DNA of 64,000 nucleotides from Lentzea pudingi (GTDB taxonomy: Bacteria; Actinomycetota; Actinomycetes; Mycobacteriales; Pseudonocardiaceae), in assembly GCF_014646255.1 (NCBI RefSeq), contig NZ_BMNC01000003.1, positions 62,001-126,000 on the forward strand. The letters run 5' to 3'. Within the stretch, counting starts at the first letter, position 1; every line of letters begins with the position of its first letter. Both the position numbers and the translations under genes were made by a program. The notes beneath the pieces are model-generated. The model was not told the DNA's origin. It did no database searches and saw only the letters and a program-made list of their open reading frames with translations. This document shows, in pieces, positions 16,674-25,209 of this stretch.

Positions 16674-17521
16674 GACGTCCTCCGGATCTCGTCGACGGCG
16701 AGGCGTCCTGCCCGGCCGATCACCGCGTCGGCGGCGGGGTCGCGCAGGTCGAGCGACTGCGAGCGGGTGAACACCGCGACGGCGTAGCCGCGGCCGTCCG
16801 GGTAGGTGACGACGCCGGCCTCGTTGCGGACGCCCGGCAACGTGCCGGTCTTGGCGGCGACCCGGACGTCGGCGGGGAAGCCCGAGCTGAGCCGGTGCGG
16901 CCAGATCTGCTGGGCCATGATCGACCGGACCCGTTCGCACGCCTCGGGTGCGGCCGCGCGGTCGGTCCAGATGGCGTCGAGCAGGGAAGTGATCTCCCTC
17001 GGTGTCAAGGAAGTGGTGCGTTCGGGGTCCACAATGGACAGCTTCGGGACCAGGACCGGGTCGGTCATCGCCTCCTCGACGTCCTCGGTGCCGAGGTCCG
17101 CGACCACCGAGGCGAACAGGTCCTCGCAGCAGCCGAGGATCCTGGTGCGCGGCAGCCCGGCCACGACCGCGTCGACGGCGGCCTGCCCGACGCGGTGGAA
17201 GACGACATCCGTCGCGGCGTTGTCGCTCATGGTCATCATGAACAGCGCCAGGTCGCGCCAGCTCATCTCGACGTCGTCGGCACACCCCGCGGTGCCGATC
17301 CCGCCGATGCGGTAGCGGGACGTGACGCGCGTCCGTTCGGTCTCGTCGAGCCGTCCCGCCGCCACCTCGGCCGCGTAGGCCACGGCGACCGGGATCTTGA
17401 ACACCGACGCCAGCACCACCGGCTCGTCCGCGCCCAGTCCGGACTCACGACCGTCCGCCCCGATCTCGCGGGCGTGGACGAACCCCTCCACGCCCGCCTC
17501 GGCGAAGGCCTCCGCGATCAC
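16670..17521 (-). CDS. Class A beta-lactamase-related serine hydrolase
   Basis: A 283-aa protein with the penicillin-recognising triad of motifs: SVFK (S39, K42), SDN (100-102) and KTGT (225-228). There is no signal peptide, and I see no clear ExxLN omega-loop glutamate, so true beta-lactamase activity is unlikely. A cytoplasmic peptidase or D-amidase acting on peptide substrates fits the operon better. Two adjacent cysteines (GCCED, 131-135) are unusual. It starts at GTG 17521, overlapping the upstream stop by 4 nt. Confidence 0.82.
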   Translation of the reverse strand: MIAEAFAEAGVEGFVHAREIGADGRESGLGADEPVVLASVFKIPVAVAYAAEVAAGRLDETERTRVTSRYRIGGIGTAGCADDVEMSWRDLALFMMTMSDNAATDVVFHRVGQAAVDAVVAGLPRTRILGCCEDLFASVVADLGTEDVEEAMTDPVLVPKLSIVDPERTTSLTPREITSLLDAIWTDRAAAPEACERVRSIMAQQIWPHRLSSGFPADVRVAAKTGTLPGVRNEAGVVTYPDGRGYAVAVFTRSQSLDLRDPAADAVIGRAGRLAVDEIRRTS

Positions 17522-18894
17522 CGGTCCACCCTGCGGTCCGCACGGCCGGTGTGCAGGAACAGCGCCCGTCCGGTGCCGTCGTCACCGACGAACGCGTGCG
17601 GCATGTGGATGCCCATGACCGGTTCGGCGGCGACGAGCGTGTCGTCGCGCCACGGCACCAGCTCGGTCTTGCCGGCGGACTCCGGGCTCAGCTCGGCCAT
17701 GATCCCCTTCGGGATGACCTCCATCCAGATCCGGCCGTCCCCGTCCTGGGTGACCACGCGCTCGCCGACCGCCGAGACGTACACGCCGGTGAACCGCTCC
17801 CCGTCGACCTTCGGCGGTTCGGTGGCGGGCTCGGGCATCGCGGGCAGTTCGACGCCGGCGAGCTCGCGCAGCACGTGCCGGAAGATCGCCTGGTACAGGT
17901 CGACGGTCTTGCCGCCGTTGGTCAGCAACGCCACCGCGACGCCGTGCTCGGGAACCAGCCGCAGGAAGGCGTTCTGCCCGATCGTGCCGCCGTCGTGCCC
18001 GATGACCGTCGCCTGCGGGTAGTGGAACAGCTCCCAGCCCAGCCCCCACGCGTCCCCCATCAACGCCAGGTCGGGCACCTGCACCTGGACCTGCCGCATG
18101 GCCGTGACGCTGGCGGGCGACAGGATGCCGGCACCGTCGTTCATGTGCATCCGCGCGAACTTCAGCAGTTCGCGCGGGCTCATGGCGAGCATCGAGCCGG
18201 CCGGTGCGTTCGAGCGCACCAGGGCCCAGACCGGCGCCACCTGCGGCCCGGTTTCCTCGTCGTGCGTGAGGTGCCCGGCTGCGGCGCGGTGCAGGATCGC
18301 TTCGTAGGCGTCCGCGGCGGCGTGGGTCAGGCCGAGCGGTGCGAACAGGTGCTCGCGCAGGCAGTCGTCGTACGACTTGCCCCGCATGACCTCGACGATC
18401 CGGCCGAGCACGCAGTAGCCCGCGTTGTTGTAGCTGAACATCTCGCCGGGCGCGAAGAGCTGGGGCGTGTCGTGCAGCGTGGCGACGTACTTCTCCACGC
18501 AGTCGTCGCCGCGGCCGGTGTCGGTGAAGAGGTCGCCCTCGAAGCCGGACGTGTGGTTCATCAACTGCCGCACCGTGATCCGCGCGGCGGCGTCCTCGTC
18601 GGCGATGGCGAACTCGGGCAGGTAGTCCCGCACGGGCGCGTCGAGGTCCAGCAGGTCCTCGTCGACGAGCTGCATCGCGAGCGTCGTCGTCCAGACCTTG
18701 GTGATCGACCCGATCTGGAACAGCGAGTCGGTCGTCGTCTCGACGCCGGTGTTCTTGTTGAGCACCCCGGCCGCGGCCTCCGCCACGTCGTCGCCGACGG
18801 AGACGGCCACCGCCGCGCCCGGCACCCCGTGCTCGGCCAGCAGCCTCGGGAGGTTCTCCCGCAGCCAGTCGTTGATCTCGTTGAGCTTCGACAT
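17518..18894 (-). CDS. Beta-lactamase/DD-peptidase-type serine hydrolase, first gene of peptide operon
   Basis: A 458-aa class C beta-lactamase-family (S12) hydrolase. SxxK is S63-K66 (GSITK), YxN is Y155-N157 (YNN), and the third motif is probably HDGG. The C-terminal ~110 residues form an extra beta domain as in D-aminopeptidases and related S12 enzymes. No signal peptide, so intracellular. It shares long blocks with the C-terminal half of the S9 fusion four transport genes downstream, so the two are paralogues within one operon. S12 members include D-aminopeptidase and alkaline D-peptidase, consistent with D-residue substrates. The promoter should lie in 18895-18960. Confidence 0.87.
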   Translation of the reverse strand: MSKLNEINDWLRENLPRLLAEHGVPGAAVAVSVGDDVAEAAAGVLNKNTGVETTTDSLFQIGSITKVWTTTLAMQLVDEDLLDLDAPVRDYLPEFAIADEDAAARITVRQLMNHTSGFEGDLFTDTGRGDDCVEKYVATLHDTPQLFAPGEMFSYNNAGYCVLGRIVEVMRGKSYDDCLREHLFAPLGLTHAAADAYEAILHRAAAGHLTHDEETGPQVAPVWALVRSNAPAGSMLAMSPRELLKFARMHMNDGAGILSPASVTAMRQVQVQVPDLALMGDAWGLGWELFHYPQATVIGHDGGTIGQNAFLRLVPEHGVAVALLTNGGKTVDLYQAIFRHVLRELAGVELPAMPEPATEPPKVDGERFTGVYVSAVGERVVTQDGDGRIWMEVIPKGIMAELSPESAGKTELVPWRDDTLVAAEPVMGIHMPHAFVGDDGTGRALFLHTGRADRRVDR

Positions 18895-18917
18895 GCGCGC
18901 GCCCCATCCAGGTCGAC

Positions 18918-18931
18918 GTGACTCCGGTCAC
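18918..18931. promoter_or_regulatory. Inverted repeat ahead of the peptide-degradation operon
   Basis: GTGAC-TCCG-GTCAC, a perfect 5-bp dyad, lies 24 bp before the first gene of the minus-strand operon. It sits just after a possible -10 (TAGCGT, minus strand, 18937-18942). It is a candidate operator for the operon; the PucR protein at the far end is one possible ligand. Confidence 0.35.
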
Positions 18932-19022
18932 CGGCAACGCTAGGTTCGGCGCCCCGGCGGACACCTCGTCGCAGCCGACGAATCTGGCCTCCGCGATCTG
19001 TCCCCGCCGACGAACCGCGCGG

Positions 19023-19044
19023 GAGGTGGAGCCTGCTCCACCTC
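19023..19044. promoter_or_regulatory. 22-bp palindrome in divergent promoter region
   Basis: GAGGTGGAGC-ct-GCTCCACCTC is a perfect dyad with 10-bp arms. The 2-nt centre is too small for a hairpin loop, so a dimeric protein-binding site is more likely than a terminator. It lies between the peptide operon (minus) and the ABC exporter (plus). Confidence 0.5.
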
Positions 19045-19090
19045 GGTCCGGGCAGCCTGCGTGATCGATCGCCGCGGGGTCGCGGAACTA

Positions 19091-19107
19091 ACTTCTTGGT
19101 CAGAAGT
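19091..19107. promoter_or_regulatory. Operator-like inverted repeat ahead of ABC exporter
   Basis: ACTTCT-tggtc-AGAAGT is a perfect 6-bp dyad 24 bp before the ATG of the exporter ATPase. TetR- and MarR-type repressors bind sites of this shape; no such gene is adjacent, so the regulator would act in trans. Confidence 0.45.
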
Positions 19108-19130
19108 CGTTGCGAGCCAAGGAGAACGTG

Positions 19131-19862
19131 ATGAGGGCAGACGCGCTGTCGCTGCAGGCGGTGCGGAAGGTGTACGGCTCGGGTGGTGGCGCCGTCACCG
19201 CGCTGGACGAGGTCACCGTCGCCATCCGGCGGGGCACGTTCACCGCCGTGATGGGGCCGTCGGGCTCGGGCAAGAGCACCTTCCTGCACTGCGCGTCGGG
19301 CATGGACCGGCCGACGTCCGGGCGCGTGCTGCTCGGCGACACCGACCTCGGCGGGTTGAAGGAGGCCGCGCTGACGCAGGTGCGGCGCGACCGGATCGGC
19401 TTCGTCTTCCAGGCCTACAACCTGCTGCCGTCGCTGACCGTCGAGCAGAACATCACGCTGCCGCTGCGCCTCGCGGGCCGTGCGGCGGACCGGGGCTGGC
19501 TGCGCGAGATCGTCGGCCGCGTCGGCCTCGACGGGCGCCTCGACCGGCTCCCGGCCGAGCTGTCCGGCGGCCAGCAGCAGCGCGTCGCGATCGCCCGCGC
19601 CCTGGTCGCCCGGCCCGAGGTCGTGCTGGCCGACGAACCGACCGGCGCGCTGGACTCCCGTACGGCACACCAGGTGCTGAGCCTGCTGCGGTCCATTGTG
19701 GACGACATGGGGCAGACGGTCCTGATGGTCACGCACGACCCGGTCGCCGCCTCGGCCGCGCACAGCGTGCTGTTCCTGGCGGACGGACGGCTCGCGGGTG
19801 AGCTGGTCTCGCCGACGCCGGAGAAGGTCGCCGAGCGCATGACGCACCTGGGGGAGTGGTAG
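19131..19862 (+). CDS. ABC transporter ATP-binding protein (MacB/LolD type)
   Basis: A 243-aa ATPase: Walker A MGPSGSGKSTF, Q-loop FVFQAYNLLPSLT, signature LSGGQQQRVAIARAL, Walker B VVLADEPTGALD, H-loop VTHD. The EPTGALD variant and small size place it with ATPases that drive FtsX-type permeases. ATG 19131 is chosen because AAGGAG lies 6 nt upstream. It is followed after 3 nt by the permease gene. No two-component system is next to it, so this is not obviously a BceAB-type peptide sensor. Confidence 0.93.
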   Translation: MRADALSLQAVRKVYGSGGGAVTALDEVTVAIRRGTFTAVMGPSGSGKSTFLHCASGMDRPTSGRVLLGDTDLGGLKEAALTQVRRDRIGFVFQAYNLLPSLTVEQNITLPLRLAGRAADRGWLREIVGRVGLDGRLDRLPAELSGGQQQRVAIARALVARPEVVLADEPTGALDSRTAHQVLSLLRSIVDDMGQTVLMVTHDPVAASAAHSVLFLADGRLAGELVSPTPEKVAERMTHLGEW

Positions 19863-19865
19863 GCC

Positions 19866-22343
19866 GTGCTGACTCTCGCCTGGCAGACCGTCAAGGCCCG
19901 CACCAGCGGGTTCATCGGGGCCTTCGTCGCCATCCTGTGCGGCACCGCGCTCGTCGCGGCCTGCGGGATCCTGATGGAGTCCGGGTTCCGCGGCGGCGTC
20001 CCGACCCAGCGCTACGCGGCCGCCGACGTGGTCGTCACGGCCGACCGGACCGTGCGGCCACCCGGTGGCGACGTGATGGCGTTCGAGCACGCCGCCGAAC
20101 AGCCTTCCCTTCCCGCCGCGCTGGTCGCGAAGATCGCGGCCGTGCCGGGGGCGCGCGCCGTTCCCGAGCAGACCTTCCCGGCCGTGGTGGTCGGGAAGGA
20201 CGGGCAGCCCCTCGCCGGCAAGCCGTCCTTCGGCCACAACTGGGACTCCGCCGTGCTGGCGCCGTTCACGTTGAAGGAGGGGAACCAGCCGAAGCAGGGC
20301 GAGGTGGTCCTGGACTCGGGTCTCGCGGCCGAGGCGGGGGCCGGCGTCGGTGCCGACGTGCAGGTGATGACCCGCTCGGCTCCCGTGACCTACCGCGTGT
20401 CCGGCGTCGCCGAGGCGGCCGGGGAAGCACGCCAGGCCTCCCTCTTCTTCAGCGAGGCCACGGCGACCGAACTCGCCGGGAACCCCGACCGCGTGAGTGC
20501 GATCGGCGTGCTGGGTGCCCCGGCGCAGCGGATCGAGGACGCCCTCGCCGGCGACAACGTCACCGTGTCTGAAGGCGCCGACCGCAGCGCCGCCGAGTTC
20601 GACGACGTCAGCCAGACCAAGTCGATCCTCGCGATCCTGGCCGGCTCGTTCGGCGGGTACGCGGTCCTGGTCGCGATCTTCGTCGTGGCCAGCACCCTCG
20701 CTTTGACCGTCGAGCAACGCCGACGTGAGTTCGCCCTGCTCCGGGCCGTGGGCGCGACGCCGCGGCAGATCCGCAGGCTGATCGGCGTCGAGACGACGGT
20801 CGTCTCGGTGATCGCCGGGGTGCTCGGCAGCCTGCTCGGCATCGGGGTCAGCCAGGGACTGCGCGCCGCGTTCGCGAGTATCGGCGTGGTGCCGGCCGAC
20901 TTCGCCCTCTCGATCAGCCCGATTCCGCTGGTCGCGGCCCTGTTGATCGGTGTGGGCGCGGCGCGGCTCGCGGCCTGGAGCGCGTCGCGCAGGCCGTCGT
21001 CGATCAACCCCGTCGAGGCGCTGGGCGAGGCCGCGGTGCAGAAGCGGGACGTCGGCAAGGTCCGGCTGGCCATCGGCTGGGGCCTCTTCGTGCTCGGGCT
21101 GGGTGCGACGGTGGTGCCGATGTTCCTCGGCGGGCAGCTCGGCGCGGCGATGTCGGTGATGGCGGCGCTGGTGCTGATCATCGGCCTGACGCTCACCGGT
21201 CCGCGGCTGATCGGGGCGGCGGTCCGGGTGATCGCGCCGGCGCTGGCGAAGTCCGGCGTGAGCGGATATCTGGCCTCAGCGAACGTGCTGAAGAACTCGC
21301 GCAGGCTCGCGGCAGCGGTGACGCCGTTGATGCTGGCCATCGGGTTCGCGGTGGTGAACTTCTACAGCCAGACCACCCTCACGGCCGCCGTGCAGCAGCA
21401 GACCGAGCGGTCCATCACCGCCGACCACGTGATCACCGGCGTCATGGGCGTGCCCGCCGAGGTGGTCGGGCAGATCGGCGGCGGCACGGCCACGTCGCTG
21501 GTGCGCACCCAGGTGATCACCGCGAGCAAGACCGGCGACACCGTCGAGGTGCAGAGCCGCCCGGCCAACGGTCTCGACCCCACCGCGAGCGGCCTGGTCG
21601 ACCTCGGCGTCGTCTCCGGCACCATCGACGACCTCAGGCCCGGCACGGTCGCGTTGAGCGACGCGCACGCCTCCTGGGAGGACAAGAAGATCGGCGACAC
21701 GGTCGAGTTCTGGTTCGCCGACGGTCAGCAGGCGAAGCTGAAGGTAGTCGCGACCTACACCCACGACCTCGCGTTCGGCGACTACGTGCTCTCCGCCGCC
21801 GACGCCCGCGCCCACACCAGGGCCGGCATGGACAGCGCGGTGCTCGTGAAGTCGGCTGACACCACCGCGCTCAACGCACTGACCAGCCGTTATCCGGGCC
21901 TGCAGGTGACCGAGCGGGTCGCGGCGCAGGACCGCAGCGCCGAGCGGACCCAGTTCCTGCTCAACCTCGTCGCGGTCGGCGTCATCCTCGGGTACGTCGC
22001 GATCTCGGTGTCGAACACGCTGGTGATGTCCACGGCCGCCCGCCGCCGCGAGTTCGCCCTGCTGCGCCTCGTCGGCACCGGACGCCGGCAGATCGTCCGG
22101 ATGATGCGGACCGAGGCGCTGCTCACGGTCGGACTGGCCGCGGTGCTGGGGTCGCTGGTGGCGGCGGTGCCGCTGGGCATGCTCGCGATCGGTCTCACCG
22201 GGAGCCCTCTGCCCGACGGCCCGATCCAGGTCTACCTGGGCGCACTCGCCGGGGCCGCGCTGCTCGGCGTCGTGTCGATCGCGGTGTCCACCAGGTTGTC
22301 GTTGCGCGCCAAACCCATCGACGCCATCGGCACCCGCGAGTGA
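19866..22343 (+). CDS. FtsX-like ABC transporter permease
   Basis: An 825-aa permease with two FtsX domains. It has an N-terminal helix, a large extracytoplasmic domain (~50-240), a helix bundle with the EQRRREFALLRAVGATPRQI coupling motif, a second extracytoplasmic domain (~500-680), and a repeated RRREFALLRLVGTGRRQI motif before the last helices. The internal duplication is typical of the long actinobacterial form. It starts at GTG 19866, 3 nt after the ATPase. Such pairs export lipoproteins, peptides or antibiotics; the cargo here is unknown. A strong hairpin follows the stop. Confidence 0.92.
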   Translation: MLTLAWQTVKARTSGFIGAFVAILCGTALVAACGILMESGFRGGVPTQRYAAADVVVTADRTVRPPGGDVMAFEHAAEQPSLPAALVAKIAAVPGARAVPEQTFPAVVVGKDGQPLAGKPSFGHNWDSAVLAPFTLKEGNQPKQGEVVLDSGLAAEAGAGVGADVQVMTRSAPVTYRVSGVAEAAGEARQASLFFSEATATELAGNPDRVSAIGVLGAPAQRIEDALAGDNVTVSEGADRSAAEFDDVSQTKSILAILAGSFGGYAVLVAIFVVASTLALTVEQRRREFALLRAVGATPRQIRRLIGVETTVVSVIAGVLGSLLGIGVSQGLRAAFASIGVVPADFALSISPIPLVAALLIGVGAARLAAWSASRRPSSINPVEALGEAAVQKRDVGKVRLAIGWGLFVLGLGATVVPMFLGGQLGAAMSVMAALVLIIGLTLTGPRLIGAAVRVIAPALAKSGVSGYLASANVLKNSRRLAAAVTPLMLAIGFAVVNFYSQTTLTAAVQQQTERSITADHVITGVMGVPAEVVGQIGGGTATSLVRTQVITASKTGDTVEVQSRPANGLDPTASGLVDLGVVSGTIDDLRPGTVALSDAHASWEDKKIGDTVEFWFADGQQAKLKVVATYTHDLAFGDYVLSAADARAHTRAGMDSAVLVKSADTTALNALTSRYPGLQVTERVAAQDRSAERTQFLLNLVAVGVILGYVAISVSNTLVMSTAARRREFALLRLVGTGRRQIVRMMRTEALLTVGLAAVLGSLVAAVPLGMLAIGLTGSPLPDGPIQVYLGALAGAALLGVVSIAVSTRLSLRAKPIDAIGTRE

Positions 22344-22344
22344 A

Positions 22345-22386
22345 CACGCGAAAAGGCCACCCGAGACCGGGTGGCCTTGTCGCGTG
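22345..22386. terminator. Bidirectional terminator hairpin
   Basis: The core stem AAGGCCACCCG/CGGGTGGCCTT (22353-22378) is extended by an outer CACGCGA/TCGCGTG pair. It lies between the stops of the convergent ABC permease and C39-like genes. It lacks a long U-tract, as is common in actinomycetes. Confidence 0.8.
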
Positions 22387-22393
22387 CGGGGGG

Positions 22394-23320
22394 TCAGCCC
22401 ACGGGCGGGGCCATGTCGAACCAGTTGAAGCCCTCCACCAGCACCGTGGTGGTCGACGTCGAGCCCGCCGTGGTGAGCTGCCAGCGGGTCACGGTCCGGT
22501 AGGTGCCCGGCGTGAGGCTCTCGTCGGTGTCGGTGTCCGGGTTGTCGGTCACCGGGATGTACTCGTAGACGGACCTCTTCGTCAGCGTCGCGTTGACCGT
22601 CGCGGTCGAGGACTGGGTCTTCAGGTAGTCACCCACGCCGTGGTCGGCCGCCTTGGCCGGGTCGGTGTAGCGGACCTGCACGGTGTTGCCACCGAACGAC
22701 CCCTCGACCGCCGTCAGCGTGACGAGGTGTCCGCCACCGCGCTGCAGGCTGTTCTGCGGGCCGGCCGAGTAGCGGCCGTAGAGCACCTGCAACGGGCCTC
22801 GGGCCAGCTTCTTCGCCATGTCGCCGCCGAAGTCCGCGTTGCCGTGCGGGCTGATGCCCTCGGTGGCGGTGCTCCACCCGGCGTCACGGGCGGGCTTGGT
22901 GGCGATGGTCCACGCGGTCCGCAGGTTGCTGAGCTTCGTGCCCTTGCTCGTGTACTTCGCGTCGACCCCGATCCGCCCGATCGAGTTGGTGATCACGCCG
23001 AAGTCGGCGGGGTCGTTCGGGTCGAGGTTCTTGACCTTCGTGGTCAGCCACCCGACCGGCGCGTTGCGGTCGTGCGCCCAGTGGTGCAGCACGTTGTACA
23101 GCGACGACGGCCCGCAGTAGGAGCCACCGTTGTTCTCCAGACCGGCGCGGTACTGGTCGACGTCGCTGACGCCGCACTGCTTCACCGAGAAGTCGGCACC
23201 CGCGAGGTCGGCGACCTTCACGCACGGCACCGGCTGGCCGATGATCGGGTCCGCAGCGGCCACGGCCGGCAGGGCGATGGTCGAGAGGGTGGCGGCGGCG
23301 ATGATGGCCTGGCGGATCAT
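22394..23320 (-). CDS. Secreted C39-like (papain-fold) protein
   Basis: A 308-aa protein with a clear Sec signal peptide (IRQAIIAAATLSTIALPAVA, cleaved near residue 22). The mature part has YCGPSSLYNVLHHWA (candidate nucleophile Cys) and GGGHLVTLTAVEGS (candidate His), the order and context of C39-like cysteine peptidases such as Peptidase_C39_2. The C-terminal ~80 residues look like a beta-rich cell-surface or inhibitor-like domain. No precise function can be given; a secreted peptidase or inactive relative is likely. Monocistronic, with GGAAGG upstream of ATG 23320 and a shared terminator downstream. Confidence 0.72.
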   Translation of the reverse strand: MIRQAIIAAATLSTIALPAVAAADPIIGQPVPCVKVADLAGADFSVKQCGVSDVDQYRAGLENNGGSYCGPSSLYNVLHHWAHDRNAPVGWLTTKVKNLDPNDPADFGVITNSIGRIGVDAKYTSKGTKLSNLRTAWTIATKPARDAGWSTATEGISPHGNADFGGDMAKKLARGPLQVLYGRYSAGPQNSLQRGGGHLVTLTAVEGSFGGNTVQVRYTDPAKAADHGVGDYLKTQSSTATVNATLTKRSVYEYIPVTDNPDTDTDESLTPGTYRTVTRWQLTTAGSTSTTTVLVEGFNWFDMAPPVG

Positions 23321-23406
23321 GGTCTCTACCTTCCGTTCGCGGAATGCGTTGGTAGGCAAAGACTGTTCGATCGCGAGCACGAAGGCATGAGGGATGACCC
23401 CTCAAC

Positions 23407-23426
23407 CCCAACGGGAAAAAGTTGGG
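23407..23426 (-). terminator. Candidate terminator after the P450 gene
   Basis: CCCAAC/GTTGGG stem around an 8-nt loop, 30 bp beyond the P450 stop on the minus strand. Short stem, so only a candidate. Confidence 0.35.
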
Positions 23427-23455
23427 TGTATCAGGCCATCCCCCACGCGCCTCCG

Positions 23456-24772
23456 CTAAAGAACCTGCTGGATCGGGCTGGGCTGCGTGCCGAGGTGCAT
23501 CGGCATCGAATGCAGGCCGTAGACGATCGAGAGCTTGCGGAACGACAGGTCGCCCGGCGCGACCGCGAGGCGCATCTCCGGGAACCGCTTGACCAGGGCG
23601 GGGTAGGCGATCCGCAGCTCCATCTTCGCGAGCTCGGCGCCGATGCAGCGGTGCGCGCCGTAGCCGAACGCGAGGTGCTGGCCCGCCGCCCGCTCCGGCA
23701 CGATCACGTCCGGGCTCGGGTACGCGCTCGGGTCGCGGTTCGCCTGGGACAGCGAGCACGCCACGATGTCGCCCGCCTTGATCTTCGTCCCGGCGACCTC
23801 GATGTCGTGCCGCGCGATCCGCAGGAACGCCACCGACACGACGCTGAGGTGCCGCAGCAGCTCGTCGACCAGCCCGTTCACGGCCTTCTCGTCACCGAGC
23901 GCCTGCTCGCGCAGGCCGGGGTCGCGCAGCATGGCGAGCGCGCCGAGCGAGATCATGCTCGCCGTCGTCTCGAACCCGCCGGTCAGCAGTCCGTCGGCGA
24001 GGCCCGCCAGCTCGTCGTCGCCCAGGTCGTCGCCGTGCTTGCGGACGAGCTCACCGAGCAGCCCGTCGGTCGGGTTGCGCCGCTGGGCCTGCACGAGCTC
24101 GCGGAAGTAGACGATCGACTCGGACACGGCCGACAACGACGTCGTGGCCGCACCGCCCAGGTCGAACCGCGAGACGCTGCGCCGCTGGAACTCCTCGCGC
24201 TCACTCGCGGGCACACCCAGCAGCTCGCAGATCGTGAGCGCGGGGACCGTCATCGCGAAGTGCTCGACGAGGTCGACGGGACCGTCCTTCATGGACATCA
24301 GGTCGAGCTGGTCCGCCACGATCTGCTCGATCCGCGGCACCAGCCGGGAGAGCCGCCGCATGGTGAACTCCGGCGTCAGCACCTTGCGCAGCCGCGTGTG
24401 CTCCGGCGGGTCGCTGAACCCGAGCCCGCCCGGTGCCTCGTCGGAGAACAGCCCCAGCTCGCGCAGGTGGCCGAAGTCGTTGCTGAACGCCTCGGAGTCC
24501 ACCAGCACCTGCTTGGACGCCTCGTACCCCGTCACCAGCCACACCGTGACCGGGAGCGGCAGCCGTGTCACCGGCCCGTGGGCCTGCATCCGCGCCAGCT
24601 CCGGCACCGGGTCCAAGCCGTTGCGCCGCAGCGGGGCGAGCACGCGCGAGGGGACGAACCAGGACGACTCGAGGTCGAACCCGGTCTTGCTGAGGTGCGC
24701 GAGGAACCGCTTCCCCATCCACTCGGTCACGCGCGACCGGACGTCGGTCGCTGACTGCAGAACTTCCCACAT
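23456..24772 (-). CDS. Cytochrome P450
   Basis: A 438-aa bacterial P450. The I-helix oxygen-binding motif is TGGFETT (264-270), the K-helix ExxR is E304-R307, and the heme-ligand loop is FGYGAHRCIG with Cys376. The PPEHTRLRKVLTPEFTMRRL block is typical of CYP105/CYP107-like enzymes. ATG 24772 is chosen on length and on GAAGGG upstream; ATG-like starts further up would add 30 residues. No ferredoxin, reductase or biosynthetic core gene is adjacent, so it needs partners from elsewhere and its substrate is unknown. Confidence 0.92.
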   Translation of the reverse strand: MWEVLQSATDVRSRVTEWMGKRFLAHLSKTGFDLESSWFVPSRVLAPLRRNGLDPVPELARMQAHGPVTRLPLPVTVWLVTGYEASKQVLVDSEAFSNDFGHLRELGLFSDEAPGGLGFSDPPEHTRLRKVLTPEFTMRRLSRLVPRIEQIVADQLDLMSMKDGPVDLVEHFAMTVPALTICELLGVPASEREEFQRRSVSRFDLGGAATTSLSAVSESIVYFRELVQAQRRNPTDGLLGELVRKHGDDLGDDELAGLADGLLTGGFETTASMISLGALAMLRDPGLREQALGDEKAVNGLVDELLRHLSVVSVAFLRIARHDIEVAGTKIKAGDIVACSLSQANRDPSAYPSPDVIVPERAAGQHLAFGYGAHRCIGAELAKMELRIAYPALVKRFPEMRLAVAPGDLSFRKLSIVYGLHSMPMHLGTQPSPIQQVL

Positions 24773-25209
24773 GACGCGGCTGCCCTTCGGCGGAAAAAGG
24801 GTTACGAGCTGATGATGTCCATCGGAACGGACAATAACGACGCTGCCGCCCGCACGCGTCATCCCTGGGCCTAACGCGCCGTCATACTTTGGTCCAGATG
24901 TCGATCAGAACCGGTGCGGGCGGTGCGGAGGGCGTTCGAAACGGTACGGAGCGTCAACCTTCGCGCTGTGTCCGTGCGCCTGGACGTGTCCGGCACGGAC
25001 GAACGCGCTGGGAGCGATCCTCCCAAATAGATCGAACTCCTGTCCGGCGGGTCCGGTGACAGGTCCGGATCCCGGGTCGTCCCCGCACATTCGGCCCTCC
25101 GGCCGGCGGACGGCGTTGTTCCCCGGAGAAACGGGTCTGTGACGTCGAGCACGAGCTCGCCGATCAACCCCCGCGCGCGGTCGCCACCCGCTCTGGCAGT
25201 GTCTGCGCC
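24773..25209. other. Gene-less stretch between P450 and methyltransferase
   Basis: 437 bp with no credible reading frame (the one 98-codon minus frame is compositionally unlike a protein). GTCCGG recurs three times in 25039-25070. The promoters of the two divergent genes must lie here, but I can name no definite site. Confidence 0.5.

Noticed and set aside
16670..17521. True class A beta-lactamase giving antibiotic resistance
   Set aside because: No signal peptide and no clear omega-loop ExxLN glutamate; it sits inside a peptide-catabolism operon.
19131..22343. BceAB-type bacitracin sensing/export module
   Set aside because: No histidine kinase or response regulator adjacent, and the permease has the two-FtsX-domain actinobacterial form rather than a BceB layout.
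24871..25167. A 98-codon minus-strand frame in the gap upstream of the methyltransferase
   Set aside because: No ribosome-binding site, Arg/Thr/Ser-rich composition and no domain; treated as non-coding.
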